A stretch of DNA of 64,000 bases from Hemibagrus wyckioides (GCF_019097595.1 NC_080735.1:14385417-14449416), one strand, 5' to 3'. Counted from the stretch's first letter, positions 44,909 to 57,129 are shown. A program made the numbers and translations. Notes: generated by a model from the sequence alone, not told the origin.

Positions 44909-45478
44909 GGGTATGAGTTTTGAGGAAAAAAAACACTTACATTAAATGTATTTGAGCATGTTTAATGTAATGTTTACTTTTTGGTTTTGCACAATCACAT
45001 GAACCTCACACCCAAAATTCTGTAAAATAAAATGAAAAAATGTGCTTTTTCAATAAATACAGCTCTACAAAACTAGGTGATGTGATTAAAAATAATGTGA
45101 CTCAATGCAGATTTACAATCAATGGCAAAAACGATAAAGAAAAATCCCTGCAGAAGAAATCTTCGGTCAGAAAGTTTTTTGATTAAAATTAGAAAAAAAA
45201 ATGTACCTGCTGTTCCAATGAATACTCATCTGAAAGCCAGTGATAGAAGAATTATTATTAGAATTATATTGCTAAAACAAGGAACAGCTACAAAATATGC
45301 AAGGTAGTCATTTTCTGTAATCTCAGGTCTGCCATTAAAGGATCTTGATCATCATAGTCTGTTATAGATAGAAGACTTTATTGCAGTCATCTTGTGCGGT
45401 GTGTTATAATAAAGTTTTAATCTTGCAAAGATTTATTGAAGAAAAAAGGTACAAAACTTCGCCATCAAGCTGAAGATC
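44909..45478. other. upstream AT-rich sequence, nothing specific
   Basis: No coding bias and no repeat family are recognised. Confidence 0.5.
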
Positions 45479-46010
45479 TACACTATATTGCCAGACGTTT
45501 TGGGACGTCTGCCTTTACATGCACATGAATGTAATATGGAGTTCTTCCGCACTTTGCAGCTATAACAGTTTCAATTCTTCAGGGAAGGCTTTCCACAAGG
45601 TTTAGGAGTGTGTTCATGGGAATTTTTGACCATTCCTCTAGAAGTGCATTTGTGAGGTCAGGCACTGATGTTGGACAAGAAGGTCTGGCTCACAGTCTCC
45701 GCTCTAATTCATCCCAAAGGTGTTCTATCAGGTTGAGGTCAGGACTCTGTGCAGACCAGTCAAGTTCCTCCACACCGTTTATGGGTCTTTTGTGTACTGG
45801 TGTACAGTCATTTTGGAACAGGAAGGGGTCATCTCCAAACTGTTCCCACAAAGTTACGAGCATGAAATTGTCCAAAATGTCTTGATATGAAGCTGAAGCA
45901 TTAAGAGTGCCTTTCAATGGAACTAAGGGGCCAAAGCCCAACCCCTGAAAAACAACACCTGAATTCAATGATTTGGAGGGGCGTCCCAAAACTTTTGGCA
46001 ATATAGTGTA
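45479..46010 (-). mobile_element. internally deleted Tc1-like transposon, family B, best copy
   Basis: This 532-bp element has TA-flanked inverted ends (CACTATATTGCCAGACGTTT on the left, ACTTTTGGCAATATAGTG on the right). The minus strand keeps a catalytic-domain fragment of Tc1 transposase, including the carboxylate motif region SPDLNLIEHLWDELERRL that bears the last acidic residue of the DDE triad. The N-terminal DNA-binding region is absent and stops interrupt the frame. Confidence 0.92.
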
Positions 46011-46489
46011 GTTAAATATTCTAAGGCGGCTTTCTTCCTCAGATGCCTTTTGGTATAAAGAAACAAAACACACCGTCACTTCAAGCAATAATAGAGAAGA
46101 TTTTGTGTGAAGCAGACTAATGGCTTCTCAATTCACTTGGTGTTGTAGATCCAGCTCTGTGATGCTAGCAGTTTGTTATACAAAACAAAAAAGATCTAAA
46201 ATAGTAAATACACTGGTGAAAATTTATATGCATTTAAGACACAATAAACTACTTTTGCATTCAATCTGAGTGAAACAAAAGTGTTCAGAGATGAAGATAT
46301 GGGTGAATGAAGATGAAGTTTTGGATCAATCACAACAGGGCTGAATCCCAAATCAACATACTGCACAGTGCACTACATAGCTGTTATTCCACACTGTATG
46401 CAGTGGGAGTTAGAAGCCTTTTGGTATTTACTTCCTAAGTTTTGTTGAAGAAGTAATGGCGCTCCGGTTCTTTGTGTCAGCGAGAGCAG

Positions 46490-46920
46490 ACCGGGTTCAC
46501 TTTGATTAATTCCCCGTGTGAAAACTTCTGATGAAGAAATACTGAAGGCCATTTAAATTAAAGCTCATTTAAATGTCAGTCCTCATAGTCTGGACTTTAC
46601 TATAATTGGCTATTTAATTAAAACAATTTTCACGGTCATTAATAGGGTACAGCTCAAGCCTTGTAGTGCAATGACATGTTTTAATTACACGGTATTAGCA
46701 AAATGGATATGCTTTAGAAAGCAGGGTGGAAATTTGAATAAGAAATGATTAAGGCAATTATACATCATCCCCTTATGGAGGTATCAAATCTAATTGATGA
46801 ACTTTATAAAATGAGAAGGAGAGATTGGAAAGCAAACATGGGTTTAAACAGTGTTTTTAATTAAGAGGTGGAGAAAATGCGCGCAAATGTTATTAAGTGG
46901 TAATCACGGGACTAATTGCA
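46490..46920. promoter_or_regulatory. strong candidate conserved non-coding element upstream of dach1
   Basis: This 430-bp repeat-free AT-rich block is saturated with homeodomain-type sites: CATTTAAATTAAAGCTCATT, GGCTATTTAATTAAAACAAT, CGGTCATTAATAGGGTACAG, CATGTTTTAATTACACGG and CAAATCTAATTGATGAAC. It lies 2.0-2.4 kb upstream of the start codon. Confidence 0.52.
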
Positions 46921-46927
46921 TTTTTTT

Positions 46928-47037
46928 TGGTGTGTTACACACACACACACCTTGACATCATTGTTAGTTTTACTACATTTGTGTGGTATTTCCATTGTGC
47001 TTATACACAACTCCTAACCTTAACCTCAAGGACATGT

Positions 47038-47066
<29 letters not shown>
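46928..47066. repeat. two (AC)n microsatellites
   Basis: (AC)n runs at 46938-46951 and 47039-47064. Confidence 0.92.
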
Positions 47067-47071
<5 letters not shown>

Positions 47072-47820
47072 ATACACAGGTGTTTATACTGCCACCTATT
47101 GGGAAGGCCTTTAATGAAGGCCTATGAAGAAAATAATCAGAATCTAATGCTTATTTGCACTCATCATGGACCCCTGAACTTTCAACACCTTTCTCCAAAG
47201 CTGTCAATATTCTGCATTCAAGTATATATTTCTAAAAACTGATCGCTTATATTGTATTTTATTATAAGTAAATTGGCTCAGAAGAGCATTCACTGGTGTA
47301 TACACTAGACGTATACAGAACTGTCAAGTATAGAGAACCGTCTTTATTAAGACATTTTATTTGGAAGGACCCGTGATATTTTTCAAGCAACGTGATTACA
47401 CAATTCCAATCATAAACCTAATGTGATGTGACGAATCATAAAAAAAGGGGGCGTAGACTTAAGTCCGAAACTAACCAAGGACAAGAATTTACAACAATCT
47501 TACATTTAGAAAAATGTAGAAATTAAGGCTCGTGCAAAAATGTGCAAGAGACTGATCTTATATCATTATAGAAACGGCAGTCTGAACTGAATATTGGTTG
47601 CCAGACCTGTGCTTTCGATGAAAGGGTCCGCTTTTCTCTTCAAATTGTGATGCACATGATTGACAGTTTGACAAAGCTTGATCAATCTTTCATTGAACAC
47701 ATTCATAAGTGTCCGATTATTCATAGTCACTTAATCACATTCAAAACATCTCAAAACCTTACACTCTTTCGGGGAGAATTGTACACAGACTAATCATCGC
47801 TTCTTCAAACGTCAACATGT
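47067..47820. other. upstream unique sequence, nothing specific
   Basis: No repeat or coding signal is recognised. Confidence 0.5.
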
Positions 47821-47825
47821 ATACA

Positions 47826-48330
47826 CATACACTTGTCATCCGCTTTATTAAGAGCACTTACACACCTACACGTCCATGCAGCTCTCTAATCAGTCAATCA
47901 TGTAGCAGCAACACAATGCAGAAAAATCTTAGAGCTTCACTTCATGTTCACAGCAAACTCAGTGACTTCAACGGTGCCATGGTTGAGTCTGGTTGGGGTA
48001 TTACAGAAAGTAATGACCTCTAGGGATTTTCTTTTAAAGTTTACAGATGTTAAGCAAAAGAAGACGTCCAGTGAGCAGAAGTTCTGCAGGGGAAACTACT
48101 TTGCTTATGAGAAAGATCTAGGCTCATGTAATGAATAATAAGTAAACGTTGACTACTTCATAAAAGCGTAGCGCATCTCAGAAATGTCCTACTTTGAGGT
48201 GGATGAGCTACAACAGCAGAAAACCATATCAAGTTCCACTCCTCTCAGCCAAGAACAATAAGGGTAGAGCGGGAACAGACTCACACCAAACTACACAGTA
48301 GAAGACAGCTGAAAAATTCTATCTGTGACC
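47826..48330 (+). mobile_element. decayed Tc1-like transposon, third family
   Basis: The order of landmarks matches a widespread fish Tc1 element: CTAATCAGTCAATCATGTAG, CAGTGACTTCAACGGTGCCA, GTGAGCAGAAGTTCTGCAGG, GGATGAGCTACAACAGCAG and CCACTCCTCTCAGCCAAGAA. The last two encode MSYNSRKPYQVPLLSAKN-like residues of the transposase middle. Both ends and several internal parts are lost. Confidence 0.75.
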
Positions 48331-48779
48331 GTGACTAATCTTTTTTATAGTTGATTTCATTGCCTGTAATATATTTTGTCTGGTGTCTGTTTTTGTTAAG
48401 CCGTGATGTAAGCCAAGATTTCTCGACTCAACGACACCGAAGATGAAAATTCAGCATGTAACAAGCGTACAAATCGTACCTTTTAAAAACGAATCATGTG
48501 TAAATCTGTGGTCTTTAAGGTCCCTCTGGATATTATGTATCTTAAAGAAACACTTTCCCAGGTTAAAGTTACAAAGAAAAGGCATTCCCCTCGAGGTATA
48601 CCACATCAGTGACGAGCGAAGGGACTTTTTTTTGGTGACAATGGAAACTCAACGGATTGATCCTTACTACAAGAGCAACACACGGGCATTGTCTGTTAAT
48701 CTTTTCATAATATTTGATAATGAATAACATTTTTCCTCTATGCCATTTCATCCCCAAGACATTACGAACAGTATCTCTG
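48331..48779. other. upstream unique sequence, nothing specific
   Basis: A 94-codon open frame shows no family or coding bias. Confidence 0.45.
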
Positions 48780-49185
48780 TTGGAAGAAGGCATTCATCTA
48801 AATTAATACTGTCAAACCCCACCACACGCCCAGGCCCGTGACATCCAATACAATTATCACAAAGTCTCTTGTGTCCCCAATTTCTGCGCCACTTAAGACC
48901 TGTCGCCTGGATTTAGCGTCACCGTGACATTTTACAACACTTTTTGCTGCTGTCAGCGTCGGCGTCTGCTAAAGTGCTACAATTTGCTCATGAAACAACG
49001 GGGGGAAATAAACAAGACTTAGTGTGCTCGTGTGTGGTCTCGCGCACCATGACGTCTGATGGGCTATTTATTTCTGTAGCCTTAATACTCAAGAGCTGCC
49101 AGATCATGTAATGGCCTGGAGAACTGACTGTAGATAAATGATAGTCTGAGAGCTTAACGTGTTTTAATTCTATCACTTAACATGT
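48780..49185. promoter_or_regulatory. candidate conserved non-coding element
   Basis: This repeat-free block contains TCCAATACAATTATCACAAA, CTAAAGTGCTACAATTTGCT, GATGGGCTATTTATTTCTGT and AACGTGTTTTAATTCTATCA. It is bounded by a decayed Tc1 element and an L2 fragment. Confidence 0.42.
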
Positions 49186-49254
49186 ACTGTGGATGGAGGT
49201 CTGTGGAAGGGATGTACTAGAAGATGTACGAGATTGTACTAGAAATCTGGAAAG

Positions 49255-49440
49255 TTTATCCTTCATTCATTCAACTGCCTTTTCCTGGTCAGGGTTCATC
49301 ATGGTACATCGGTCTTTATCATACACACACACACACACATTCATACAATCTTTCATACCTAGGGATCATTTTAGTTTAGCCAATCCACCTGTTTACATTG
49401 GACAAACCAATGGGAACCTAGGGATTGTGAAAGAAACAGG
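49255..49440 (+). mobile_element. L2-type tail fragment containing (AC)n
   Basis: CATTCATTCAACTGCCTTTT, an (AC)n tract, CCTAGGGATCATTTTAGTTT and AGCCAATCCACCTG follow the fish L2/SINE tail order. Confidence 0.65.
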
Positions 49441-49599
49441 GTGAAGATGCAAAAATTTCATGCAGACTGTAACCTGAGCTCAGGAATGATCCAGGAATCC
49501 TATAGCTGTATGTGGGAAATTAGCAAGAGCCAAGAGAGCCAAATTGGATGCACTCCCTGGATGGCAGGGATGACATAACTCTTTGCCCTGTCAATCACA

Positions 49600-49990
49600 G
49601 CAAGCCAGTCTTTATGCATGTTGAACATCCCATTCCAGATTTAGTCCCTCCTTTGCGGTTATAAAACCTTCCAGGCTTTCCATTAGTAGCTGTGATCATT
49701 CAGATACTGAGATCAGACACTGATGTTGGGTGAGAAGGTCTAGGGTTCAGCCAGTGCTCCAGTTAATCCCGAAAGTGTTCAGTGGAGTTGAATCAGAGTC
49801 AGGGCTCGGCAAAGGACTGTTGAGTTCTTCAACACCAACCTTGGCAAATCATGTGAAAGGAAATCTTAAAGCTTTAGGACATTTTAGATAATTGTGTGCT
49901 TCTTACTTTGTGGCAACAGTTTGGAGAAAGCTCCCATAAGGCTGTGATGGTCAGATCCACATCATTTACATCAGAAGTTTATAAATGTAC
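49600..49990 (-). mobile_element. decayed Tc1-like transposon related to family B
   Basis: Landmarks AGACACTGATGTTGGGTGAG, CCGAAAGTGTTCAGTGGAGT and TTGTGTGCTTCTTACTTTGT, then GGCAACAGTTTGGAGAAAG, follow a common fish Tc1 copy read antisense (transposase C-terminal half). The terminal repeats are not preserved. Confidence 0.7.
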
Positions 49991-51095
49991 AGTTCTTGTG
50001 TCTTGGAAAAAGCATCTCTCAGCCTTCACCCTCCCAGCTGTAGCTGTGGTATGGTATGCAAAGCTGGATAGTTGGAGGAAATTACCAAACTGGGGAGAAA
50101 ATTAGGATGGAAATATAAAAAAAAATGAAATTCAAACACTTGTTTATCCTTGTTGTAAGAAGGACACTAGCCATGTCCTAGCACAAACGTTCAAAACCCG
50201 GTTCCTTTATTATCTTAATGTTTTTCCTATTCCTAACACTCTATTCTAGTACAGCTAATCCCTTCCTGATTCAAAACTCTAAAATGTTCAGGACAGAGAT
50301 TTCTCCAGGACCCAATTTTGGAACCTTTACCCCAGCTAATCACTGGCATTTGGGAGCAAGCAGAAATTGTCATAATTTATTTATTTTTTTGACAAACTAT
50401 TTCTTCCTGACATAATATCTGTGGAGCTCTTATTCACTGCACCAACCTGGCTGCTGCATCGCTTCATTCGCTTCCCTTTAGGTGCTGATGCTGAACTCTA
50501 TTCCCTGACCTCCACATCGACCGCTCTTCGCTCCATTGTAATGCAAAGAGAACATTTGTTATAATGTACATTTAGCGCCTGTGAATGATCCTCGATCAAT
50601 GAGACTGTACGGGATAGACAGGAAGAGAGACAGAGGGAGAGAGAGAAACATGCTATCTGATTCTTAAGTGCCTGATAAATGGGCAATACAAGCAACAGAG
50701 TGACTAATAGAGAGAGATGTGTGTGTGTGTGTGTGTGTGTACATAAACTTACCTTGCACTGCACAAGTACTAATCTTTACAGACTTGATCACAGCAAAAT
50801 TCCGATCGATACACCTCTACTAAAAGAGAATGACATGTGTACACCTACAACCTCCTACTACAGAGTCTGAGGCAAATCAGGGTTTCAGTTTTCCCTCTAA
50901 GGTGATATGTCCTTCCATTAATTTCTCTAATAAATATGAAATAGAAGGGGTAAAATAAAATGCATCATCCATCCATCCAAAATCCACCACACCTTAAAAT
51001 GTTATTTGCATTGAATGGGTCATATAGAGGACCTTTCTGAATCAAGAACCTGGCCTAAGATCAGCTGTCACACTTCACATCATGATCGAGACAAT
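49991..51095. other. upstream sequence, partly regulatory-like
   Basis: The stretch 50500-50620 (CATTGTAATGCAAAGAGAAC, TGTACATTTAGCGCCTGTGA) has enhancer-like texture. (GT)n lies at 50718-50741. No gene. Confidence 0.4.
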
Positions 51096-51099
51096 CACA

Positions 51100-51345
51100 T
51101 ACACAGCAGGGAGCTGATCCTGAACCGGAGTTCTCGCTTGATAAATATGATAATCTTGATAAATATGAGTCCGTGGTAATTTAATTCTCCTTGCCATGCG
51201 CACACCTCTTCTGATGGATTAATCGTGCCATTTCCACAAAGGTCCTTCAGGGGAGGATGGAATTTGCCGCGGTCACTGATGCTCAGTGCCATAACTCACC
51301 TCTGACGAAACGTCAGCACTGTATCATCTCGGCAGGATGGATGTG
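51100..51345. promoter_or_regulatory. candidate conserved element with 14-bp direct repeat
   Basis: CTTGATAAATATGA is repeated exactly at 51137-51150 and 51155-51168, 18 bp apart. It is followed by GGTAATTTAATTCTCC and GATGGATTAATCGTGCC, the latter containing TAATC (bicoid/OTX-class core). There are no repeats otherwise. Confidence 0.45.
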
Positions 51346-51794
51346 ATTTTTGGCGTGGTCTGATTTAAATGTGTCCTTCACCGGATTGAAAAGCATGTAT
51401 TTTTTCTGCAAACGATGTGGAATCGGTGGAATTGGAATGGTAGGAGTGTGTAAAAGACTGATCTTTGATTGTAATCAGTTTAAATATGTATATATATTAC
51501 ATATTCATTTATTTTTATATATTTTTGTAATCAGTTTTATATATATATATTGGGGTATCTTGGGGTAGTTTTAACTTGAATCTGTAACTTCCTCAAAATA
51601 AATGATGAAATTACTAATGATAAAATTACGTGTAAGAAATGTGATTAAGAAACGCTTATAAATTATTGAAACATATTCCAATATAATTATACATAATATA
51701 ATGCATAATATAAATATTTTAAAAATGGACACGTTTTATATCATTTATACAGAAATACAGTACATTCAAGGAAATTTTATGTGTGTGTGTGTGT
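51346..51794. other. AT-rich upstream sequence
   Basis: There are AT runs at 51487-51500 and 51538-51550 and (GT)n at 51780-51794. No gene. Confidence 0.5.
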
Positions 51795-52056
51795 ACTGCA
51801 GCTCTTGTGGGGTGTTCCCGGTCTGCAGTGGTCAGTATCTATCAAAAGTATCCTTTAAGTCCTGTAAGTATGGCCCATGGAGGCTCACTACTAACAGGAC
51901 TTAAAGGATCTGCTGTTAACATCTTGGTGCCAGACACCACAGCACACCTTCAGGGATCTAGTGGAATCCATTCCTCGATGGATCAGGGCGGTTTTGGCAG
52001 CAAAAGGGGGACCAAAATAATATTAGGCACATGGTCATAATGTTATGCCTGATTAT
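51795..52056 (+). mobile_element. Tc1-like family A, second deletion class, truncated
   Basis: It starts inside the transposase N-terminal region (CTGCAGCTCTTGTGGGGTGT, encoding part of the helix-turn-helix). After SIYQK-like codons it jumps to a C-terminal segment (ACATCTTGGTGCCAGACACC, encoding residues like [12 protein letters not shown]), and ends with GGTCATAATGTTATGCCTGA. The 5' end is missing. The same junction type is seen at 63467-63957. Confidence 0.82.
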
Positions 52057-52564
52057 AAAGGAGTCAGTATGTACTCCCTTTTTGTTCTACAGATTATATA
52101 ATATTTCATTATTTCAATATTTTCATTATATAATTATTTCATGTCCAAACGGACAGTCTGGGGATTGTAAAAGAAAAAAAAAAGGAAGCCGGTACACGTA
52201 TTTTCCCCTGAACTAAAACCGTTCCAGCCTTTCCACATTATCAGTGTAATGTAACTTGAAAAATGGGTACCTGTCTTTCTGCGTACCCCAGAGCACAGAG
52301 TGAGCCATAACACACACAGTAGCATGGAAACCAATTCATTTGTTAGCTCTCAATCCCAGGATTTAAACCTCTCCTTAAATCCTTAAAGTCATTTATACAA
52401 TTGATTCGTGGCTTTCTAGAGCGTGTATTATACAGTATATGACAGGCTAATAAAAAATAGTTCATGACACAAGCATAATACACTCTGGACAGTGTGAAGA
52501 GCTTTATATGTGAAGATTTCAAGTTTCTCTAAGAAATCAGGTAATAAGCTGTTACTTCTGATGT
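52057..52564. other. upstream unique sequence, nothing specific
   Basis: No repeat family or coding bias is seen. Confidence 0.5.
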
Positions 52565-52567
52565 AGT

Positions 52568-52630
52568 CGTCATTTACATTTACTTTGCTGGCATTTGGCA
52601 GACGCTCTTTTCCACAGCGACATACAAAAG
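52568..52630 (-). mobile_element. SINE tail fragment
   Basis: TTTGGCAGACGCTCTTTTCC is the reverse complement of the conserved fish SINE tail (AAAAGCGTCTGCCAAA). Confidence 0.65.
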
Positions 52631-52751
52631 TGCTTCGAAGTCTCTATCAATATATATCTGAATACATTAACACTGCTTCAAGAGATTACAGACAACCTAA
52701 AACTCTGTTGGGAAAAAATATATAGCAGTTTTTTGTCCATAGAACAAACAG

Positions 52752-53230
52752 GGAAAAATTCAATTCAATTCAATTTATTATAGTATAGCACTTTTAACAG
52801 TGGACATTGTCTCAAAGCAGCTTTACAGAAGTCTAGAAACATTCAAAAAAAATTATAAAGTTAAACGTTAAGGTACTATTTTATCCCTGATGATCCAGCC
52901 TGAGGCGGCAAGGAAAAACTCCCTGAGATGATATGAGGAAGAACCCTTGAAGAAAACTTAGAAGGGAACTTCAACCTCAATAAGCACTGGTTTAAGTGTT
53001 TCAGGAACTCATCAGAGTAAATGCAGTACAGAAATATATTTAGTTGTGGAATTGATCAGTTATGTTATACAGGACTCATCAATGAAATGTTATATCATGA
53101 ACAAAATGACGTAATCAGACCTGTCCTTGTGCTGGACTTCACAACGCTTCATCCTGTACACCTCTCACACCTCTGAGGAGAGATGATTAACCCGTGAGTG
53201 CGGTAAAGACGGGCTTGTTCTTGGAAACAC
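52752..53230 (+). repeat. interspersed fish repeat (TTCAATTCAATTCAA family)
   Basis: The series TTCAATTCAATTCAATTTAT, GGACATTGTCTCAAAGCAGC, GGCAAGGAAAAACTCCCTGA, GATGATATGAGGAAGAACCC and AACCTCAATAAGCACTGG is a known fish-wide repeat layout whose class I cannot name. A shorter copy lies at 59900-60045. Confidence 0.7.
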
Positions 53231-53429
53231 TTCTTGAATAACACTACGTTTTCTTCTGGTTTTCATCCACAATCGCCTGAGCAAGCATTTAACTTTTTTT
53301 TAATAACTGGCCAGAAGTAATTTTAGTAACAGAATGTGGCCGATTTGCATTTAATAAAAGTCGTAAAAGTACATTTCCAAATCAAATTCAGTTGATTATG
53401 CATGGAAAGATGGAATTCCTGAAAGGAAC

Positions 53430-53927
53430 AGAGAAACGAAGAACAGTTGTGAAGAACAATGATCTCCTCATCATGGCACCTGTTAGTGGGTGGGATATAT
53501 TAGGCAGCAAGTGAACATTTTGTCCTCAAAGTCGATGTGTTAGAAGCAGGAAAAATGGGCAAGAGTAAGGATTTGAGCGAGTTTGACAAGGACCAAATTG
53601 TAATGAGCATCAGAGCATCTCCAAAAACTGCAGCTCTTGTGGGGTGTTCCCAGTCTGCAGTGGTCAGTATCTATCAAAAGTGGTCCAAGGAAGGAACAGT
53701 GGTGAACCGGCGACAGGGTCATGGACGGCCGAAGGCTCAGTGATGCACGAGGGGAGTGAAGGCTGGCCCGTGTGATCCGATCTAACAGATGAGCTACTGA
53801 AGAAGTTAATGCTGGTTCTGATAGAAAGGTGTCAGAATACACAGTGCAGGACGGGTCAGGGCTGCAAAAGGGGGACCAACATCAATATTAGGCAGGTGGT
53901 CATAATATTATGCCTGGTTGGTGTGTG
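53430..53927 (+). mobile_element. internally deleted Tc1-like transposon, family A, plus-strand copy
   Basis: It encodes a well-preserved transposase N-terminus in one frame from 53537: [16 protein letters not shown], then the helix-turn-helix [17 protein letters not shown], then [14 protein letters not shown], after which the frame is lost. It ends in GGTCATAATATTATGCCTGG. This is the only near-full copy oriented on the plus strand. Non-autonomous. Confidence 0.9.
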
Positions 53928-53950
53928 TGAGTATATATGTATATACGCAT

Positions 53951-53958
53951 ATAGATAG

Positions 53959-54014
<56 letters not shown>
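53951..54014. repeat. (ATAG)n-(AG)n microsatellite
   Basis: Six ATAG units pass into about 17 AG units. Confidence 0.96.
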
Positions 54015-54016
<2 letters not shown>

Positions 54017-54239
54017 ATACAGCTGGCTACATAGCTTGCTAGGTAACTATAATATTACTAGAATATTACCATAAGCTTGCTACATAAATTACTGTAGCGA
54101 TGAGCCAAACAATTTACTTAGTAAACACGATACGGTGCCCATAGCGAAGAAGATGTAAACGATGCAGGCCACAAATTTGTCTAAAATCATTCTGAGAACC
54201 TTTGAAACAAACAAACAAACAAACCATTTTTCCTCAGTG

Positions 54240-54613
54240 TGTTGGGGCCTCATGCTAGCTAGCTTATGAAGCATCTCAAATGAGCATTAAAACCAGTTCA
54301 AGGTTATAACACAAACCCTAATTTGCTACTCTACTACTATTTATTAGCACTTATTCACTTCTTTAAAAAAAAATTAAAATACACTTCAGGTAACTCTTGT
54401 GACCTCAGCGGTGCTGTGATTTTTTCCGTTTTTTTTGTTCAGAGGTGGAGAGAGGTCGAGGGCTATTTGCTAATGCTTAACAGCATGCTGATTTTGATGG
54501 ATTTGCTCCATAAGTACCGGACTTGCTCTCAGGTGCTCTCTCTCTCGCACGCGGGTTCTTCACAGATCATAGAGCATCTTCCCTCTATCGCTCTTTTTCA
54601 TTCCTGTGAGCAC

Positions 54614-54657
<44 letters not shown>

Positions 54658-56060
54658 CTGAGCCCCCAGTGCGTTCACTCCATGTAACATCCATCACACA
54701 CAAACTAGAAGGCTCCTTCAGCTGGCAAATAACCTTCATTCAAGGAGTGAAGTGGATGTGAATAAAGACTTCCACACAGTCACTTGGGGAGTAGATATAG
54801 CAAGACCCACAGGAATAGATGACACTGATCCACATTCAAATCTTAACCTTTAGAGTTAAATAAATTAGCGTGAAGGAGCAGCCTGTCCTCTTTATCTCCG
54901 TGTGAAGGTGGACAACCACTGCTCTGTTTGTGGGGCAATAAGTTTAGTCTGGATTTTTGCTTTGCTAATCAAAGAAAAATAATAATATGATCATTATTTT
55001 AGTCAGGAATCTGTTCAAAAAAAAATTAGCAAGCTAGCTTATAGAGCATCATTCTGTTTTAATGCCTGATGGTACCACACAACTAATGATTTTTTAAAAT
55101 TTTATTATTTTTATTTTCTAATTCATTCTTCCATCTGACACAGCTTTAGGTTTTATTTACCTCAGCTGAAAATAGATAGTGGCTAACAGCTAGCATGTTT
55201 TCATATTTACAATAATCCTTTGCTAGCTTGACAGCTTCATAAAACTATTTTCGAAGTGATCCTCCAAAACACGCAACCAATAAACAAAGATTTCTATTTC
55301 ATTATTTATTTGTCGGAGCTTTTAGCTTTCTTTATACCACACCTGAGAATAGATCCTGAAATTAGCAGCAACTAATCATTTGGTGCTAAACACATCTTTA
55401 CTTTCGTTCACAGAATGACAGAGGTTTCTAGTAATCTGACTAGCATATTAGCAATATAAGCTATCGTGTTTTACCTATTACAACTGAACAGTTCAACAAT
55501 TTTTAGCTTGCTAGCATCATAATTATATTTTCACAGCTCTTTCCAAAGGGTACTTTTAATCACCTAACATTGCTGCTAATTAGCTAACTAGCAATAACTA
55601 ATGATAGCTAGCTAGACAGCTTCATCATTTCTTTTTCAGAGCCTGATTCATGTGAACAGGATAGAATTTTCAAAAACAATGTATTGATTTTATTTCAGTG
55701 ATGCACAGATTCAGAGTTTCCGTAGTACATCTGAGGACGAATCCTGATCTAGGGCAAACTAGCTGCATTGATTCTAATGTTGAACACATCCATACTATTA
55801 CTTACTGTATATAATAGCTAGCTAGCTAACTGACAAGAAAGCCATTTTTTTGACAGGAAAGCTAAGTTTTGTTATACTCTTAAACCCACCACAGTTCGCA
55901 AATATTTAGAGGTTTGCTAGCTTTAGAATTCCATTTTACAAAGCCTAACTGTTACCCAAAACATTTATAAACAACTATTTCTTTTTCCACACTCGCCTTA
56001 AACAATAGCATTTTGCTAAACCATGTAGCTAACTATATTACATGTTTGCTTTAGATTCCT
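54240..56060. repeat. ancient, highly diverged GCTAGC-rich dispersed/tandem repeats
   Basis: Segments starting with GCTAGC recur irregularly: GCTAGCTTATGAAGCATC (about 54256), GCTAGCTTATAGAGCATC (about 55034), GCTAGCTTGACAGCTTCAT (about 55222), GCTAGCTAGACAGCTTCATC (about 55607) and TTGCTAGCTTTAGAATTCC (about 55914). The pieces between them share CTATTTTC and AGCCTGA-like scraps. A (TC)n/(AC)n tract (54609-54658) interrupts. It may be an eroded relative of the array at 34.0-36.0 kb. Confidence 0.45.
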
Positions 56061-57129
56061 TATTTATGGAGGCTAAAAGTGGGTTTGACTTGGATGCTAC
56101 CGGCTCACTGACTTCCTCTAGACTCTCTTGGTTACCATTTGACCAATATAACCAGCATTTTTTAAACAAGACATGAAAATAAGGAAAATGATAAAAAACC
56201 TGGCCAGGCACAAGAATCTAGATGCCTTTTTATTTATATTGAAACAAATTCAGATTATGAATGCCGTAACTCATCTTACCCAGCATGGTTGAAATGTTGG
56301 AATGAGAACTAAAAACCTCTCGAATCTCATCATGGTCGAATGAATCAAAGCGGAGAGCATGAGGCCTGTCAACATAAACGCTCAGCACTGACACACAGCC
56401 TTGGAGAGAGTCATTTTATAAGGAGTAGCTGCCATCAAAGAAAATTGAGCTTTGGGAAAAGTGCCTAGTTAGAGGAAAGATATGAAGCTGGCGCTTCCTG
56501 AAAATAGAGGGAAGTAGTTTAACGTTTGAGTTTTTGGATTAATGTTTTGTCATGGTTGAAGATACTCATCTTGGATCACTGTACCAAGATATAATCTTAT
56601 TAAAGAAAAGAGAAACGGAAGACTTCTTGGGTTAAGAAGCTAGCTAATTTTTTAACATTGCTATTTCAAGATGTTACTTCAATGACAAGGTACAATTTAG
56701 TCACTACTGATGGAAAAATATCTCCCTTACTCCTGAAATCTTGACCAGAAGTGTGTCCACAGGATTCTGGAGAAGCAAATAACACCAACGCCTGCTTTTA
56801 TTTACACTTTTGGCAGCTGCTTTTTACTCAGATTGGCTTACAACTGAGTGTGAAGGTGAGACCAAACATTGGCATCTTTACAATCTTCCACAATCTTCCA
56901 TTAGTAATCCAGATCCTTACCATTGACGCTGCTTTGAAATAAGACCGAGGTACACTAAGAAGTCCACTCTCCCTGTAGACTAGATTTTTGTACAAACATG
57001 GCCTGATTGAGAATGACAAGAGGCTTCCGGTGCTGTCACCAACAATGTCTGACCAATCTCAGCATGCGGTAGGAGGTGTTTCCCTGATCAGATTGATGGC
57101 ACATAAACATTAGTCCATCCACACTTAGA
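56061..57129. other. upstream unique sequence, nothing specific
   Basis: CAATCTTCCACAATCTTCCA (56880-56899) is a local 10-bp tandem duplication. No gene is seen. Confidence 0.45.
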
